Assembly: GCA_016744455.1 (NCBI GenBank)
Contig: JADGEI010000018.1
Span: 1-64,000, forward strand
Reading direction: 5' to 3'
DNA from: Alcanivoracaceae bacterium
GTDB taxonomy: Bacteria; Pseudomonadota; Gammaproteobacteria; Xanthomonadales; Marinicellaceae
Length of the DNA: 64,000 bases
The translations under genes were made by a program, and so were the position numbers. How positions within the stretch are numbered: position 1 is the stretch's first letter; each line of letters opens with the position of its first letter. Below, one piece after another: positions 1 through 9,774 of this stretch. A model generated the notes under the pieces. It saw nothing but the letters and a program-made list of their open reading frames with translations, had not been told where the DNA came from and ran no database searches.

Positions 1-204
1 AAAGGTTTTATTCCTGATGATTTACCTGATATATTGCAGCGATTGGGTTTGAACTCTGATATTTGGCTGGATGAAATCAAGTATTTTGATAAATGGTATT
101 ACAAGGCCATTGGAACGGTGGATAAGTTAAAGAAATACTGTCAATCTATTCAACAGAAATACATTAAGGGGTTGCCTAAACAGCGACTATGTCTCAAATC
201 ATAA
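1..204 (+). CDS. C-terminal fragment of an unrecognised protein, possibly transposase-related
   Basis: An open frame runs from base 1 to a TAA at 202-204 (67 residues) and begins upstream of the window. The visible part has an IPDDLP motif, a WLDEIKYFDKWYYKA stretch and a basic tail. From memory this resembles C-terminal ends of proteins annotated as transposases or transposase-associated, but I cannot name a family. No inverted repeats or target duplication are visible within the fragment. The following 364 bases are non-coding. Confidence 0.45.
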   Translation, partial: KGFIPDDLPDILQRLGLNSDIWLDEIKYFDKWYYKAIGTVDKLKKYCQSIQQKYIKGLPKQRLCLKS

Positions 205-568
205 TCGATGTAGTCAGAGTAATTGATTTTTAATCGTTGGGTGAATTCACCACAAGAATCTTTCTACTGTTGAATAGTTCCACTAACCGCAGGCCTTTTA
301 TTAAAAGAGGATCAAGTCACTTTTCTTATTACCTTGTTTAAGACGAAAGAGGGGATATTTTGGTAGTATCGATTTCTTTGCCTATGAGACTTAAATTTCT
401 CTATAACTTAGATAAAATGTTAAACATTACCCAATAGATTGTTCAATGTGAAAATAATCCAAAATTTTAATTGATAAACCTTAATAAAACCATAAATTTT
501 GAGTTCAACCTTTGCTTTTAACGTACTAGTTTTGTATAACCCTGAACATGTTATAAGGTTGCTTTATT
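205..568. other. Intergenic region upstream of the arsenic operon
   Basis: This 364-base AT-rich stretch holds no convincing gene. Its last 60 bases carry a sigma70-type promoter for the arsC gene (listed separately) and a weak AAGG ribosome site at 555-558. I see no arsR gene and no clear ArsR-type inverted repeat. A short GGCCTTTTATTAAAAGAGG hairpin-like stretch near 293-311 is too weak to call a terminator. Confidence 0.5.
512..540 (+). promoter_or_regulatory. Putative sigma70 promoter of the arsenate resistance operon
   Basis: A -35 hexamer TTGCTT (512-517) and a -10 hexamer TATAAC (535-540) are separated by exactly 17 bases. The -10 ends 28 bases before the arsC ATG. Spacing and sequence fit a housekeeping promoter. 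No operator was identified. Confidence 0.5.
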
Positions 569-1027
569 ATGAAAAAAAACGTACTTTTTCTTTGTACTGG
601 GAATTCGTGCCGATCGATTTTGGCTGAAGTGATACTTAATAGTTTAAGTAAAAACCGATTCAAGGCGTACAGTGCTGGTAGTAATCCGACTGGTATAGTC
701 AATCCCGATAGTATTAAAGTGCTTAATCAATATGGATTTTCTACAGAAAATTTAACATCTAAATCATGGAATGAATTATCGCATATTGTATTTGATATTG
801 TTATTACTGTTTGTGATAATGCAGCTGGTGAAACGTGCCCTCTGTATTTAGATCAAGCAATGAAAGCTCATTGGGGTATTCCTGACCCTGATAAAATTAT
901 GGGTAGTAAAAGAGCTGAAGCTTTTGAGAGGTCTTTTAAACAAATGCAATTACGCATTGAAAAATTATTAAATTTAAATCATATAACGGTTAGTGAATTA
1001 AATAAGATTGGGGAAAATACTTTATGA
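569..1027 (+). CDS. arsC: Arsenate reductase, thioredoxin-coupled LMW-phosphatase type
   Basis: Cytoplasmic enzyme reducing arsenate to arsenite for export. The 152-residue protein starts with a beta strand and a P-loop CX5R motif (Cys9 to Arg15, CTGNSCR), the low-molecular-weight phosphatase fold. Cys82 and Cys90 match the relay cysteines of the thioredoxin-dependent ArsC family (Cys10/82/89 in the staphylococcal enzyme), so regeneration by thioredoxin is likely. Its stop overlaps the start of the arsenite transporter by 4 bases (ATGA), showing an operon. A plain LMW protein tyrosine phosphatase is less likely given the cysteine triad and the ACR3 neighbour. Confidence 0.9.
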   Translation: MKKNVLFLCTGNSCRSILAEVILNSLSKNRFKAYSAGSNPTGIVNPDSIKVLNQYGFSTENLTSKSWNELSHIVFDIVITVCDNAAGETCPLYLDQAMKAHWGIPDPDKIMGSKRAEAFERSFKQMQLRIEKLLNLNHITVSELNKIGENTL

Positions 1028-2037
1028 ACTTTTTTGAACGCTATTTAACTATATGGGTCGCCTTGTGTATTATCATGGGCGTAGTAGTTGGACACTACTT
1101 TCCTGGTTTGTTTTCTTTAATTGCACAATTTGAATTGGCTCATGTTAATATTGTTGTAGCTGTTTTGATTTGGTTAATGATCTACCCAATGATGATAAAA
1201 GTCGATTTTACTTCTATCAAGGATGTTGCCAAAAATCCAAAAGGACTTATATTGACCTTGGTGATTAATTGGTTGATTAAGCCATTTTCAATGGCTTTAA
1301 TTGGTGCTTTGTTTTTTAAAATAATATTTGCTTCATGGATTGATCCGCAAACTGCAAACGAATATTTAGCTGGTGTGATTTTACTTGGTGTTGCCCCTTG
1401 TACAGCTATGGTTTTTGTTTGGTCTACCTTAACGAAAGGGGATGCAAACTATACGTTGGTACAAGTGTCGGTCAATGATTTAATAATGATAGTAGCTTTT
1501 GCGCCAATAGCAGGATTTTTATTGGGTGTTACAGAGATTACTGTGCCTTGGGATACGTTGTTTATATCAGTAGTGCTTTATGTTGTTATCCCATTGGTTT
1601 TTGGATTTATTACAAGGAAAGTGTTATTAACGTCAGGTGAAAAGCGCCTTAATTCCTTCTTAAACAAAATTTCACCGTTATCAATTTTAGGATTGCTTGC
1701 TACCATTGTTATTTTGTTTGGTTTACAAGCGACCGCTCTTATTAATAAACCTCTTGATATTGTTTTAATTGCTATCCCGTTAATAATTCAAACCTATGGG
1801 ATATTTTTTATCGCTTATTTCATCGCATATAAGTGGAAAATTACTCATGAAATTGCAGCACCTAGTTGCCTAATTGGTACGTCCAATTTCTTTGAATTGG
1901 CTGTAGCTGTTGCAATTAGTTTATTTGGTTTACATTCTGGCGCAGCATTAGCCACTGTTGTTGGGGTTTTGGTAGAAGTGCCAGTGATGCTATCATTAGT
2001 AGCTTTTGTCAATCGAACGGCGGCTAAATTTGGTTAA
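1024..2037 (+). CDS. ACR3-family arsenite efflux permease
   Basis: Inner-membrane carrier that expels arsenite made by the upstream reductase. The 337-residue protein is strongly hydrophobic with about ten predicted membrane segments. It carries the family's [12 protein letters not shown] motif, with the conserved cysteine at residue 126 that is needed for metalloid recognition in characterised ACR3 proteins. Length is typical (about 340-360). It is translationally coupled to arsC. It is ACR3-type rather than the unrelated ArsB type. No arsR, arsH or arsA is visible next to it. Confidence 0.92.
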   Translation: MNFFERYLTIWVALCIIMGVVVGHYFPGLFSLIAQFELAHVNIVVAVLIWLMIYPMMIKVDFTSIKDVAKNPKGLILTLVINWLIKPFSMALIGALFFKIIFASWIDPQTANEYLAGVILLGVAPCTAMVFVWSTLTKGDANYTLVQVSVNDLIMIVAFAPIAGFLLGVTEITVPWDTLFISVVLYVVIPLVFGFITRKVLLTSGEKRLNSFLNKISPLSILGLLATIVILFGLQATALINKPLDIVLIAIPLIIQTYGIFFIAYFIAYKWKITHEIAAPSCLIGTSNFFELAVAVAISLFGLHSGAALATVVGVLVEVPVMLSLVAFVNRTAAKFG

Positions 2038-2167
2038 AAATCAATAGCTCATCATTTCTAACAATGATTTGTAAATATTCACAATAAGCGTTTTGAGACT
2101 TCTTCTAAAATGTCACCACTAGCATATTTTTGCCAATATATTTAAATCCTAATTAACCGAGATGCTC

Positions 2168-4462
2168 TTAAAGCTGTAATCGTTGCTTGACAATTATTGA
2201 ATCACTGTTGATAAATGGTTTCGGAATAAATTTTTCAGGCCTTGCAGGGATACCAAAATACATAGAGCTTAATAAGCCATCACTGGTTTCTATTATCCCA
2301 AGATCTAGTTGGTGTTCAGGATTAATTTCAATGTCAATAATAAATTCATGCATTGAAGCTGGGAATATACGGCTAAGTCGCGATTTTGTTTTGAAAATTT
2401 TACCTTTCTCTAATTGTATGACGGGTTCTTTATTAATTGTGATGGTGAATATTTCAAGATCATTGTTGGTAATTAAGTCAATTCGGTTAACTTTCATTTG
2501 AGTGGTTAATTTTAGTTGGTAAACGTGTTTATCAACGTACTTTCTATCGTGAAGAATTTTAATCTTCGCTGCTGGAAGTTGCTGGTTATCAGTTTTTGTT
2601 GTGATTTTTGAAAAATAATTGTAATGAAAATTCTTAAGTTCTTCGGGGGTTGGTTGCTCGCCATTGAGCTGTGATTTTGTCCATTCATCAACTGAGTTGT
2701 CTGCTGAAAACATATAGGCATTGTTGAGTTCATTATCTTGAAAATAGTACAGGCTATTTGGTAAGGGCTGCTTACTAGAAGTGCCAGAATGGTATTCGGC
2801 AAAGCCAAAACTTATCAGTAAAACTGCCACCATAACCCACTTGTCTATTGGGTATTGTTTGGGTATTTCTAGAGATACAATAATGGAAGATAGAACCATA
2901 ACCAATAAAATGCCGCTAAATGGTAACATCATAATTCCTAATGCAACCGGTAATTGTTGGAAAAGTGGAGCAAATACTAAAATTGCGGGTGCCATGAAAA
3001 GCAAGGTTAGGTTGGGTTGTGGTTTTTTTGTTATAACGTTAATAAATAAAGAAGCAGTTGCCAGAATGCTGATTAAAACAAAAAAATGTGCACCGGGTAA
3101 TAACAAACTAAAGATAAGGGATAACAGAATCCATAGGAAAATTGGTATAACCATAATTTCATTAGCATTGTGCGAATGTGTTATACGACGATAAAATAAC
3201 AGGGTGATGCAAATTGCCAATATACTAAAAAAAACGATATAATAATGACCGTTATAGGTAAAACCTTGTAGCATTTCGGCGTATTGTGGGTGGAGCCAAT
3301 ATAAAAATTTTAATAAAGTAAAACTAATCAAAACCGTCATTATCATACTTTTAAATAAGGGTAAGCTACCTGTCAATGCTTGTTTAGTTCTGATGGATGT
3401 GTTTTTGATACCGGTTATTAGAATGAGTATAAAAAATGCTAAATTAGCTAAACTGATAACAGTAGTCCATGAAAAAGGGTAACTGATGGTTTTGAAAAAA
3501 GGAATTTGAAAATAGACATCATCTTGGTCAGAGTCTAATGTGGTTAAATCTATTTGGCTAAATTTTCTTAATAAAGGCATTAAATAATGAGCTTGGTGTG
3601 CCAATGAGTCCAGCGAAAGATTTTCGAAAGTGTCTAATGCTGTGTGGTAATTAAAATGGTCATCGATAAAAGCAAAGTTAAAACCATTGATGTTTTTGTC
3701 TTTTCTAAAAACGGTAAGGTCTGTATCATTAGGCAGCATTTTATAGATACTGTAAGACAATGAGTTGGTGTTTGCATAATTTACTCCCGCACTGTTAAAG
3801 TGTTTTAATAAATTGTGATTGCCACCATTAGTTTCCATAAGCATATAGGAACTACCAGCAGAACCTCTGGCTTCAAAGTTTAGTACTAATCCAATGTTTT
3901 TAGTCCAATGGTGTTTTTTGACAAAAGCTTTGGCACCTAATAATCCAATTTCCTCAGCATCAGTAATAAGAATAATGATGTCATTTTTAGGTTGGATATT
4001 CTCGCTTAGGTAAGCGCGTATGCCTTCCAGTATCACTGCAACACCTGAAGCATCATCTCCTGCCCCTTTGGACGCATAAGCAGCAGAGTCGTAATGAGCC
4101 ATTAACACTAATGCTTTACGGGATGGGTCAGATCCTTTGATTTTTGTGAAAATGTTTTCCACTTCTGTCACTGTGTTTTTATCGTTAGCAATAGTTGTTT
4201 TTTGAATTTTTATTTCTAAGTCTAGTTTTTGTAACTCTTTAATAATATATGTTTTAACTCGGCTGTGCTGTAGTGCTCCTACATAGTGCTGGTGTGATGT
4301 TAAGGCATTGACATGGCGAGTTGCATGCCCTAAAAAAAAACTACCGTCAACGATGTAATTGTTTTTTACTTCGCTGGGTTTAAGTGGAATAAAAGCTAAA
4401 TATACAATTATGGCTATGGAAATTAAATTAATGTAGTTTGTCGTCTTATTAAGCTTTATCAT
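2168..4462 (-). CDS. M28-family metallopeptidase with C-terminal multi-span membrane domain
   Basis: Predicted zinc aminopeptidase-like enzyme (764 residues). After one N-terminal membrane helix (about 10-27) comes an M28 catalytic domain with the di-zinc ligands in order: HYD (His123, Asp125), GDDASG (Asp136/137), DAEE (Glu170/171), a NFEARG glutamate near 197 and a DDHFNYHT histidine near 270. About eight hydrophobic helices then follow (roughly 330-560) and a C-terminal soluble domain of about 200 residues. This layout matches membrane M28 peptidases whose catalytic domain faces the periplasm. The natural substrate is unknown. It stands alone on the minus strand. Confidence 0.85.
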   Translation of the reverse strand: MIKLNKTTNYINLISIAIIVYLAFIPLKPSEVKNNYIVDGSFFLGHATRHVNALTSHQHYVGALQHSRVKTYIIKELQKLDLEIKIQKTTIANDKNTVTEVENIFTKIKGSDPSRKALVLMAHYDSAAYASKGAGDDASGVAVILEGIRAYLSENIQPKNDIIILITDAEEIGLLGAKAFVKKHHWTKNIGLVLNFEARGSAGSSYMLMETNGGNHNLLKHFNSAGVNYANTNSLSYSIYKMLPNDTDLTVFRKDKNINGFNFAFIDDHFNYHTALDTFENLSLDSLAHQAHYLMPLLRKFSQIDLTTLDSDQDDVYFQIPFFKTISYPFSWTTVISLANLAFFILILITGIKNTSIRTKQALTGSLPLFKSMIMTVLISFTLLKFLYWLHPQYAEMLQGFTYNGHYYIVFFSILAICITLLFYRRITHSHNANEIMVIPIFLWILLSLIFSLLLPGAHFFVLISILATASLFINVITKKPQPNLTLLFMAPAILVFAPLFQQLPVALGIMMLPFSGILLVMVLSSIIVSLEIPKQYPIDKWVMVAVLLISFGFAEYHSGTSSKQPLPNSLYYFQDNELNNAYMFSADNSVDEWTKSQLNGEQPTPEELKNFHYNYFSKITTKTDNQQLPAAKIKILHDRKYVDKHVYQLKLTTQMKVNRIDLITNNDLEIFTITINKEPVIQLEKGKIFKTKSRLSRIFPASMHEFIIDIEINPEHQLDLGIIETSDGLLSSMYFGIPARPEKFIPKPFINSDSIIVKQRLQL

Positions 4463-4666
4463 TTATCTATTAACTAGAATTATAAGGGTTTATAAACTAA
4501 CTTGTTTCTAATTGTTTTACAATTATTTTATCCTGTTTTTTGCGAATACGTGTAGATGCCAGATTATGTGAGTGAATGAGTCTTATATTTGGCAAGCTAC
4601 GAACAGGAAAAGGCATTGCACAGATTTGCTCCTATACGTAATTGCTTTTATTTCTACTATTAGACG

Positions 4667-5926
4667 CTAAATGGTAACTCGTTTGATTTTTGCACCTAGC
4701 TGATTAAGTTTCTCTTCGATAACTTCGTAGCCACGGTCAATATAATGTATGTCAAATATTTCAGTTATTCCTTTCGCTACCAACCCTGCGATTACAAGAC
4801 TGGCAGAAGCGCGTAAATCTGTTGCAGTAGTAGGGGCACCATTAAGGTGTTTTACCCCATTAATTATGGCTTGCTTATTGGCAACAGTAATATCTGCACC
4901 CATGCGGACCAATTCGTTTATGTGCATAAATCTGTTTTCAAATAAGTTTTCAGTGACAATTGAATAACCACTGGCAATGGCATTTAAGGTACAAAACTGT
5001 GCTTGCATGTCTGTTGGAAATGCAGGGTGGGGAGCAGTATTAATATTGACAGGGTTTGGCCGTTTACCATGCATTTTTAAACTTATGGAATCGTCTGTTG
5101 TCGAAATTTCAGCTCCAGCTTGTCGTAATTTTATTAAAACTGATTCTAAATCATAGGGATTTGCTTTCTTTATGGTTATTTCACCACCAGTGGCAGCAGC
5201 GGCCACTAAAAATGTCCCAACTTCGATTCTATCTGGAATCACAGTATGCTCACAACCTTGTAACGACTCTACACCAGTAATCCTTAATACGGATGTACCA
5301 ATGCCTTCGATTTTTGCTCCCATGTTGATTAAGTAACGAGTTAAATCAATGACTTCAGGTTCAGTTGCACAGTTTTCTAATAAAGTCTCGCCTTCAGCCA
5401 GTGTTGCGGCAATTAACAGATTTTCCGTGCCAGTTACTGTCACTTTATCCATGTAAAATTGACAGCCTTGTAAGCGTTCAGACTTGGCAATGATATAACC
5501 ATTTTCAACACGAATTTTTGCACCCATGGCTTCCAATCCTTTCAGGTGGATGTCTACAGGTCTTGCGCCGATGGCACAACCACCAGGAAGTGAAACTTCG
5601 GCTTTACCGTATTTGGTTAGCAGTGGTCCTAGTACCAAAATAGATGCGCGCATGGTTTTCACTGTTTCATACGGTGCACTTGGATTGTCGATGTTGTCAG
5701 CACAAATTTCTACATTTGTTGTGTCATTAACAGTTAGTTTAACACCCATTTGAATTAACAATTCATTCATGGTGGTCACATCGTCTAAGTGAGGTACGTT
5801 TTTAATAACCGATGTGCCACTTCCGACGATACTGGCAGCGATAATTGGTAATACTGCATTTTTTGCACCAGATGCACTGATACTGCCTGATAAAGGTTGG
5901 CCGCCTTGTATGACTATTTTTTCCAT
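4667..5926 (-). CDS. murA: UDP-N-acetylglucosamine 1-carboxyvinyltransferase
   Basis: First committed step of peptidoglycan synthesis: transfer of enolpyruvate from PEP to UDP-GlcNAc in the cytoplasm. The 419-residue length is canonical. The SGAKNA substrate motif is at about 18-23. The loop LPGGCAIGARP holds Cys117, equivalent to E. coli Cys115, so the protein is predicted to be fosfomycin-sensitive. The start codon overlaps the ibaG stop by one base (TAATG on the minus strand), so the two are coupled, as in many gammaproteobacteria. Confidence 0.97.
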   Translation of the reverse strand: MEKIVIQGGQPLSGSISASGAKNAVLPIIAASIVGSGTSVIKNVPHLDDVTTMNELLIQMGVKLTVNDTTNVEICADNIDNPSAPYETVKTMRASILVLGPLLTKYGKAEVSLPGGCAIGARPVDIHLKGLEAMGAKIRVENGYIIAKSERLQGCQFYMDKVTVTGTENLLIAATLAEGETLLENCATEPEVIDLTRYLINMGAKIEGIGTSVLRITGVESLQGCEHTVIPDRIEVGTFLVAAAATGGEITIKKANPYDLESVLIKLRQAGAEISTTDDSISLKMHGKRPNPVNINTAPHPAFPTDMQAQFCTLNAIASGYSIVTENLFENRFMHINELVRMGADITVANKQAIINGVKHLNGAPTTATDLRASASLVIAGLVAKGITEIFDIHYIDRGYEVIEEKLNQLGAKIKRVTI

Positions 5927-6165
5927 TATGTTAAGTTGTTGTATTCTTCGGTTGTATAGGATTGAAAGCTAAAAGCATGAATGTTGCTTTGCATATGGTC
6001 ACCCAATGCCGCATAAACGAGTCGATGACGCATAAGTTTTGATTTACCTAGAAATTCGTCTGAGACAATAATCGCGGTAAAATGTGTTAAATCATCACTT
6101 TCAACTTGGATATGATAACAGTCAATATGGTTTTCGATTAATTCTTCAATAGATTTAGGTTGCAT
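5926..6165 (-). CDS. ibaG: BolA/IbaG family iron-sulfur metabolism protein
   Basis: Small (79-residue) BolA-fold protein, probably a partner of monothiol glutaredoxin in Fe-S trafficking. It has the family's short class II KH-like fold, an HRLVYAAL segment with the conserved histidine region, and an IHAFSFQSYTTEEY ending typical of IbaG (YrbA) rather than BolA itself. It lies directly upstream of murA with a one-base overlap, the same arrangement as in E. coli, which supports the ibaG name. Confidence 0.88.
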   Translation of the reverse strand: MQPKSIEELIENHIDCYHIQVESDDLTHFTAIIVSDEFLGKSKLMRHRLVYAALGDHMQSNIHAFSFQSYTTEEYNNLT

Positions 6166-6249
6166 GTTAATTAGTGTTTAAAAGTAGGGCATTATATTTT
6201 ATAATGACAGGTTGATATAGTTAAAAGTGGTATTTTATGGTAGGTTTTA

Positions 6250-7218
6250 ATGATTGAAGCTGTAGCTTTTTTAATATTTGGTTTGGTTTTATTGGTTTAT
6301 TCGGCGGATAAATTCGTTATAGGTGCCGCTGCGACAGCGACCTATCTAGGTGTTTCTAGTATGGTAGTGGGTTTGATAGTCATTGGTTTTGGTACCTCAG
6401 CTCCTGAAATGGTTGTTTCAGCAATAGCTGCTATGAAAGGTAGTCCTGGTCTTGCATTAGGAAATGCAATTGGTTCAAATATTACTAATATTGCTTTGGT
6501 TCTTGGTGTTGGTATTGCTGTCTCACCTTTGTTAATTAGTTCAAACACGGTTAAAAGAGAAATGCCAATTCTCTTATTAGTCACATTATTTGTCCTCATG
6601 TTGATGTGGGATGGTAATCAAAGTGGTAGTGATGGTGCGATTTTATTGGCATCGATGCTTGCTATGACTCTTTGGATGGCGTGGTTAGGTTTGAGGCAGT
6701 CCAAAAACAAAGATAGCCTGGAAGAAGAAATAGAGGCAGAAATGCCCAGTGATGTGTCAAAAAAAGCGGCTTGGTTATGGCTCTTATTTGGTATGATTAT
6801 GTTGCCTGTGGCATCACATCTCATGGTTCAAGGTGCTACAACAATTGCAAAAATGATGGGGATGACAGATGTGGTCATTGGTTTAACCATTGTTGCATTG
6901 GGTACCTCTCTACCAGAATTGTCTGCAACAGTTGCATGCATGAAAAAAAATGAACATGATTTAGCTTTAGGTAATATCGTTGGTTCTAATATGTTTAATT
7001 TGCTTGGTGTATTAGGCATTAGTGCCTCAATCAAAGCTTATGATATACCACAAAACTTTTTAGCCACCGATTATTTGGTAATGCTAGATTTGACATTTGC
7101 TTTATTGATTTTTTCATTAATTTACGTTGTTAAAAACAAACCCATACCAAGAGTCGTTGGGTTTTTGTTTTTACTATGCTATTGTGTTTATATGGGGTGG
7201 TTGTATGTTAGGACATAA
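6250..7218 (+). CDS. yrbG: Calcium/sodium antiporter of the CaCA family (YrbG-like)
   Basis: Inner-membrane cation exchanger of 322 residues with ten predicted helices in two inverted halves. Each half has an alpha-repeat: GFGTSAPEMVVS with GNAIGSNITNI in the first, and ALGTSLPELSA with GNIVGSNMFNL in the second. An acidic loop rich in Glu lies between the halves. It is the first gene of the kdsD-kdsC-lptCAB run, 3 bases from kdsD, as in E. coli. Its true ion preference and its link to LPS assembly are unproven. Confidence 0.9.
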   Translation: MIEAVAFLIFGLVLLVYSADKFVIGAAATATYLGVSSMVVGLIVIGFGTSAPEMVVSAIAAMKGSPGLALGNAIGSNITNIALVLGVGIAVSPLLISSNTVKREMPILLLVTLFVLMLMWDGNQSGSDGAILLASMLAMTLWMAWLGLRQSKNKDSLEEEIEAEMPSDVSKKAAWLWLLFGMIMLPVASHLMVQGATTIAKMMGMTDVVIGLTIVALGTSLPELSATVACMKKNEHDLALGNIVGSNMFNLLGVLGISASIKAYDIPQNFLATDYLVMLDLTFALLIFSLIYVVKNKPIPRVVGFLFLLCYCVYMGWLYVRT

Positions 7219-7221
7219 ACA

Positions 7222-8199
7222 ATGAACAGTACTAGCGAAAGTATTATAAAGTTAGCAAAGCAAGTTATTGATGTTGAAAAGTCGGCTTTAGATAAATTAA
7301 AGAATCAAATGGGCGAAGAGTTTATTCAGGCAATAAATTTAATGCTTGAATGCAAAGGCCATATAATAGTTATTGGCATGGGCAAGTCTGGCCATATAGG
7401 CAATAAAATATCGGCAACACTAGCCTCAACAGGGACACCCGCATTTTCGGTTCATCCAGGAGAAGCTAGTCACGGTGATTTGGGCATGATAACTAAAAAT
7501 GACGTGACTATATGTGTTTCAAATTCTGGAGAAACTCAAGAGGTTCTTAATATTATTCCGATCATTAAGCGTATGGGGATTAAAACCATCGCAATTACAG
7601 GAAAACCTCAATCCACCATGGCAAAACTAGCGGACGTACATTTATCCATTGCAATGGGTGATGAAGCTTGCCCACTGGGATTAGCTCCGACTACGAGTAC
7701 AACAACAACATTGGTTTTAGGTGATGCAATAGCTGTTACCTTGTTGAATTTGCGTGGTTTTACTGAAGAAGATTTTGCGCGTTCTCATCCAGCAGGTTCA
7801 TTGGGTAAAAAATTGTTGTTGCATATAGATGATTTAATGCGTACTGGAAATGATGTGCCTAAAGTTGAAGTAGGTACAAATATTGAGGATGCTTTATTTG
7901 AAATTACCAAAAAAGGCTTGGGCATGACAGCGGTTGTCGATAGCTCAAATAAAGTTTTAGGTATTTTTACTGATGGTGATTTACGGCGTACATTTGATGA
8001 AGACATCAATATCAAAACGACAAAAATAGAAAGCGTAGCTTCACATAACCCAATAACAATAAATTCACAATCACTTGCGGTTTCTGCTGCACAGTTAATG
8101 GAACAACACAATATTCACGCGGTTTTAGTGGTTGATGATGAAACCAATCTTGTTGGGGCCTTAAATATTCATGATTTACTAAAAGCAGGAGTAGTTTGA
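7222..8199 (+). CDS. kdsD: D-arabinose 5-phosphate isomerase
   Basis: Converts ribulose 5-phosphate to arabinose 5-phosphate, the first step to Kdo for lipopolysaccharide. The 325 residues comprise an SIS sugar isomerase domain (about 45-180, with GMGKSGHIGNK and SNSGET phosphate-binding motifs, and an ARSHPAGSLG stretch that fits API enzymes) and two CBS domains (about 205-325). The stop overlaps kdsC by 4 bases. The order yrbG-kdsD-kdsC is conserved in gammaproteobacteria. Confidence 0.95.
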   Translation: MNSTSESIIKLAKQVIDVEKSALDKLKNQMGEEFIQAINLMLECKGHIIVIGMGKSGHIGNKISATLASTGTPAFSVHPGEASHGDLGMITKNDVTICVSNSGETQEVLNIIPIIKRMGIKTIAITGKPQSTMAKLADVHLSIAMGDEACPLGLAPTTSTTTTLVLGDAIAVTLLNLRGFTEEDFARSHPAGSLGKKLLLHIDDLMRTGNDVPKVEVGTNIEDALFEITKKGLGMTAVVDSSNKVLGIFTDGDLRRTFDEDINIKTTKIESVASHNPITINSQSLAVSAAQLMEQHNIHAVLVVDDETNLVGALNIHDLLKAGVV

Positions 8200-8732
8200 T
8201 GCACTATACACAAGAAGAACTAGCAAAGGTTGCTGAAGGTATAAGACTTGTTATATTTGATGTAGATGGTGTCTTAACGGATGGTGGTATCTATTTTACC
8301 GACGACGGGCGAGAGATTAAAAAGTTTAATGTTAAAGATGGCCTAGGTCTATCATGGATGGCCCAAACAGATATTACGGTAGCCATTATTACAGGAAGAA
8401 ATTCGCCAATAGTTGCAGAACGTATGCGAGCTCTAAAGATTAATCATGTTTATCAAGGCAGGCATAATAAACTGGAAACGTACCACAACTTATTAGATGC
8501 ATTGCAACTAAATCACAACCAAGTTGCCTATATTGGAGATGATGCAATTGATGTGCCAATTATGAAGGAAGTAGTATTACCCATAGCTGTAGCTGATGCT
8601 CATGATTCAGCTAAGCAAGTGGCAAAATGGATTACCACTAAAAAAGGAGGAGAAGGTGCCGGCCGTGAGGTTTGTGATTTGTTGCTCCAAGCACAAGATA
8701 AGATGATCAATGTGAATAAATTTCACCAATAA
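8196..8732 (+). CDS. kdsC: 3-deoxy-D-manno-octulosonate 8-phosphate phosphatase
   Basis: HAD-superfamily phosphatase releasing Kdo from Kdo-8-phosphate. The 178-residue protein has the DVDGVLTDGG motif, with nucleophile Asp22 and general acid Asp24, an ITGRNS motif II near 65-70, and GDDAID (about 114-119) for magnesium binding. There is no cap domain, as expected for the tetrameric C0 KdsC type. It overlaps kdsD by 4 bases and is 3 bases from lptC. Confidence 0.95.
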   Translation: MMHYTQEELAKVAEGIRLVIFDVDGVLTDGGIYFTDDGREIKKFNVKDGLGLSWMAQTDITVAIITGRNSPIVAERMRALKINHVYQGRHNKLETYHNLLDALQLNHNQVAYIGDDAIDVPIMKEVVLPIAVADAHDSAKQVAKWITTKKGGEGAGREVCDLLLQAQDKMINVNKFHQ

Positions 8733-8735
8733 ATC

Positions 8736-9290
8736 ATGACCAAACAAACACAACATATTATTATGTTTTCTCTCTTGGCGTTGTTAAGTTTTGCTTTCTG
8801 GAGGTACTTTATTTTTCAAGAGGATTTAAGAATAGACAAGCCTTTTACAAAAGGTTATTCGGTTGAGAATATGGAACTTAGAATAACTAACGATGAAGGT
8901 GAAATGTCAGCGAAGTTTATTTCACCTAACTTAATTAGATATACCGATAGTCCAGAGTTGGAAATATCTAAGCCTAAATTTTGGACTTATAATCTAGGTG
9001 ACATACAGTGGCTAATCACTTCTAATAGTGCAAAATATAATACAAAAACAAATAAAGTAGTTCTTAATGAAGAATTGATGGCTAAAACCATTAATGCAAA
9101 AACTCCAACAAGCTTTGAAGCTGATAATTTACTGGTGGATTTAAATACCAAGCTTGCTACAACAAGAGATGGCATTCTTCTTAAACAACAATTGTTGAAC
9201 ATGCAGGGTCAGGTTGCGACAATTGACTTAAATAAACAAATACTCGAGGTTAATAAAAATGTTAAAGCCGTATATAAATCGCCCAAATAG
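8736..9290 (+). CDS. lptC: LPS export ABC transporter periplasmic protein LptC
   Basis: Bitopic inner-membrane protein linking the LptB2FG transporter to the LptA bridge. It is 184 residues, with one N-terminal helix (about 8-26) followed by a periplasmic beta-jellyroll region. Similarity to LptC is judged from size, topology and position between kdsC and lptA, because the sequence is weakly conserved. The last 32 bases overlap the lptA coding region, suggesting coupled translation. Confidence 0.88.
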   Translation: MTKQTQHIIMFSLLALLSFAFWRYFIFQEDLRIDKPFTKGYSVENMELRITNDEGEMSAKFISPNLIRYTDSPELEISKPKFWTYNLGDIQWLITSNSAKYNTKTNKVVLNEELMAKTINAKTPTSFEADNLLVDLNTKLATTRDGILLKQQLLNMQGQVATIDLNKQILEVNKNVKAVYKSPK

Positions 9291-9768
9291 TCTTCTTTTA
9301 CTGGTTCTGGTTTCAAACACTATCTTGGCATTGGGGACTGATAAACAGGCGGATTTTATCTTAGATGGCGATAATTTCAAAAACTTGCCTGTTGTAATTG
9401 AGGGTGAGACACAGATGAAGTTCTGGGGTAATGTATCCATTGAACAAGGCACTCTAAAAATTAATGCAGATGATGCCATGGTTTACAACGATAAAGAAGG
9501 GGTTTCAAAAGTAGTGCTTTCTGGCAACCCAGTCCATATGAAGCAATTTATTGATGTTGAATATGGAGAGATCAATGTAAAGGCCAATAAAATTGATTAT
9601 CGGATTAAGAGTGATTTACTGTACATGACAGGTGATGTTGTCATTAAGAGTAAAGTGCAAGGAGAAATGCATGGTGAGAAAATAACCATGAATCTTAAAA
9701 CCAAAGAAATTTCAGGTGAAAAATCTGAAAATCAACGTGTTCGACTCATATTAAAACCTAGCAAATAA
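9259..9768 (+). CDS. lptA: Lipopolysaccharide transport periplasmic protein LptA
   Basis: Periplasmic bridge protein carrying LPS to the outer membrane. It is 169 residues, with an N-terminal signal peptide (hydrophobic stretch about 12-24, probable cleavage after the LALG region). An OstA-like jellyroll follows, containing WGNVSIEQGTLKINADDA and YMTGDVVI, typical of the family. The start lies inside lptC (32-base overlap). It is followed by lptB after 6-12 bases, depending on the lptB start. Confidence 0.92.
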   Translation: MLKPYINRPNSLLLLVLVSNTILALGTDKQADFILDGDNFKNLPVVIEGETQMKFWGNVSIEQGTLKINADDAMVYNDKEGVSKVVLSGNPVHMKQFIDVEYGEINVKANKIDYRIKSDLLYMTGDVVIKSKVQGEMHGEKITMNLKTKEISGEKSENQRVRLILKPSK

Positions 9769-9774
9769 ATAGTA

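Noticed and set aside
2187-3194. Open frames on the plus strand inside the M28 peptidase gene
   Set aside because: Shadow frames of a convincing minus-strand gene; no conserved motifs.
5056-5753. Open frames on the plus strand inside murA
   Set aside because: They are antisense to a fully conserved gene, with no ribosome sites and no family features.
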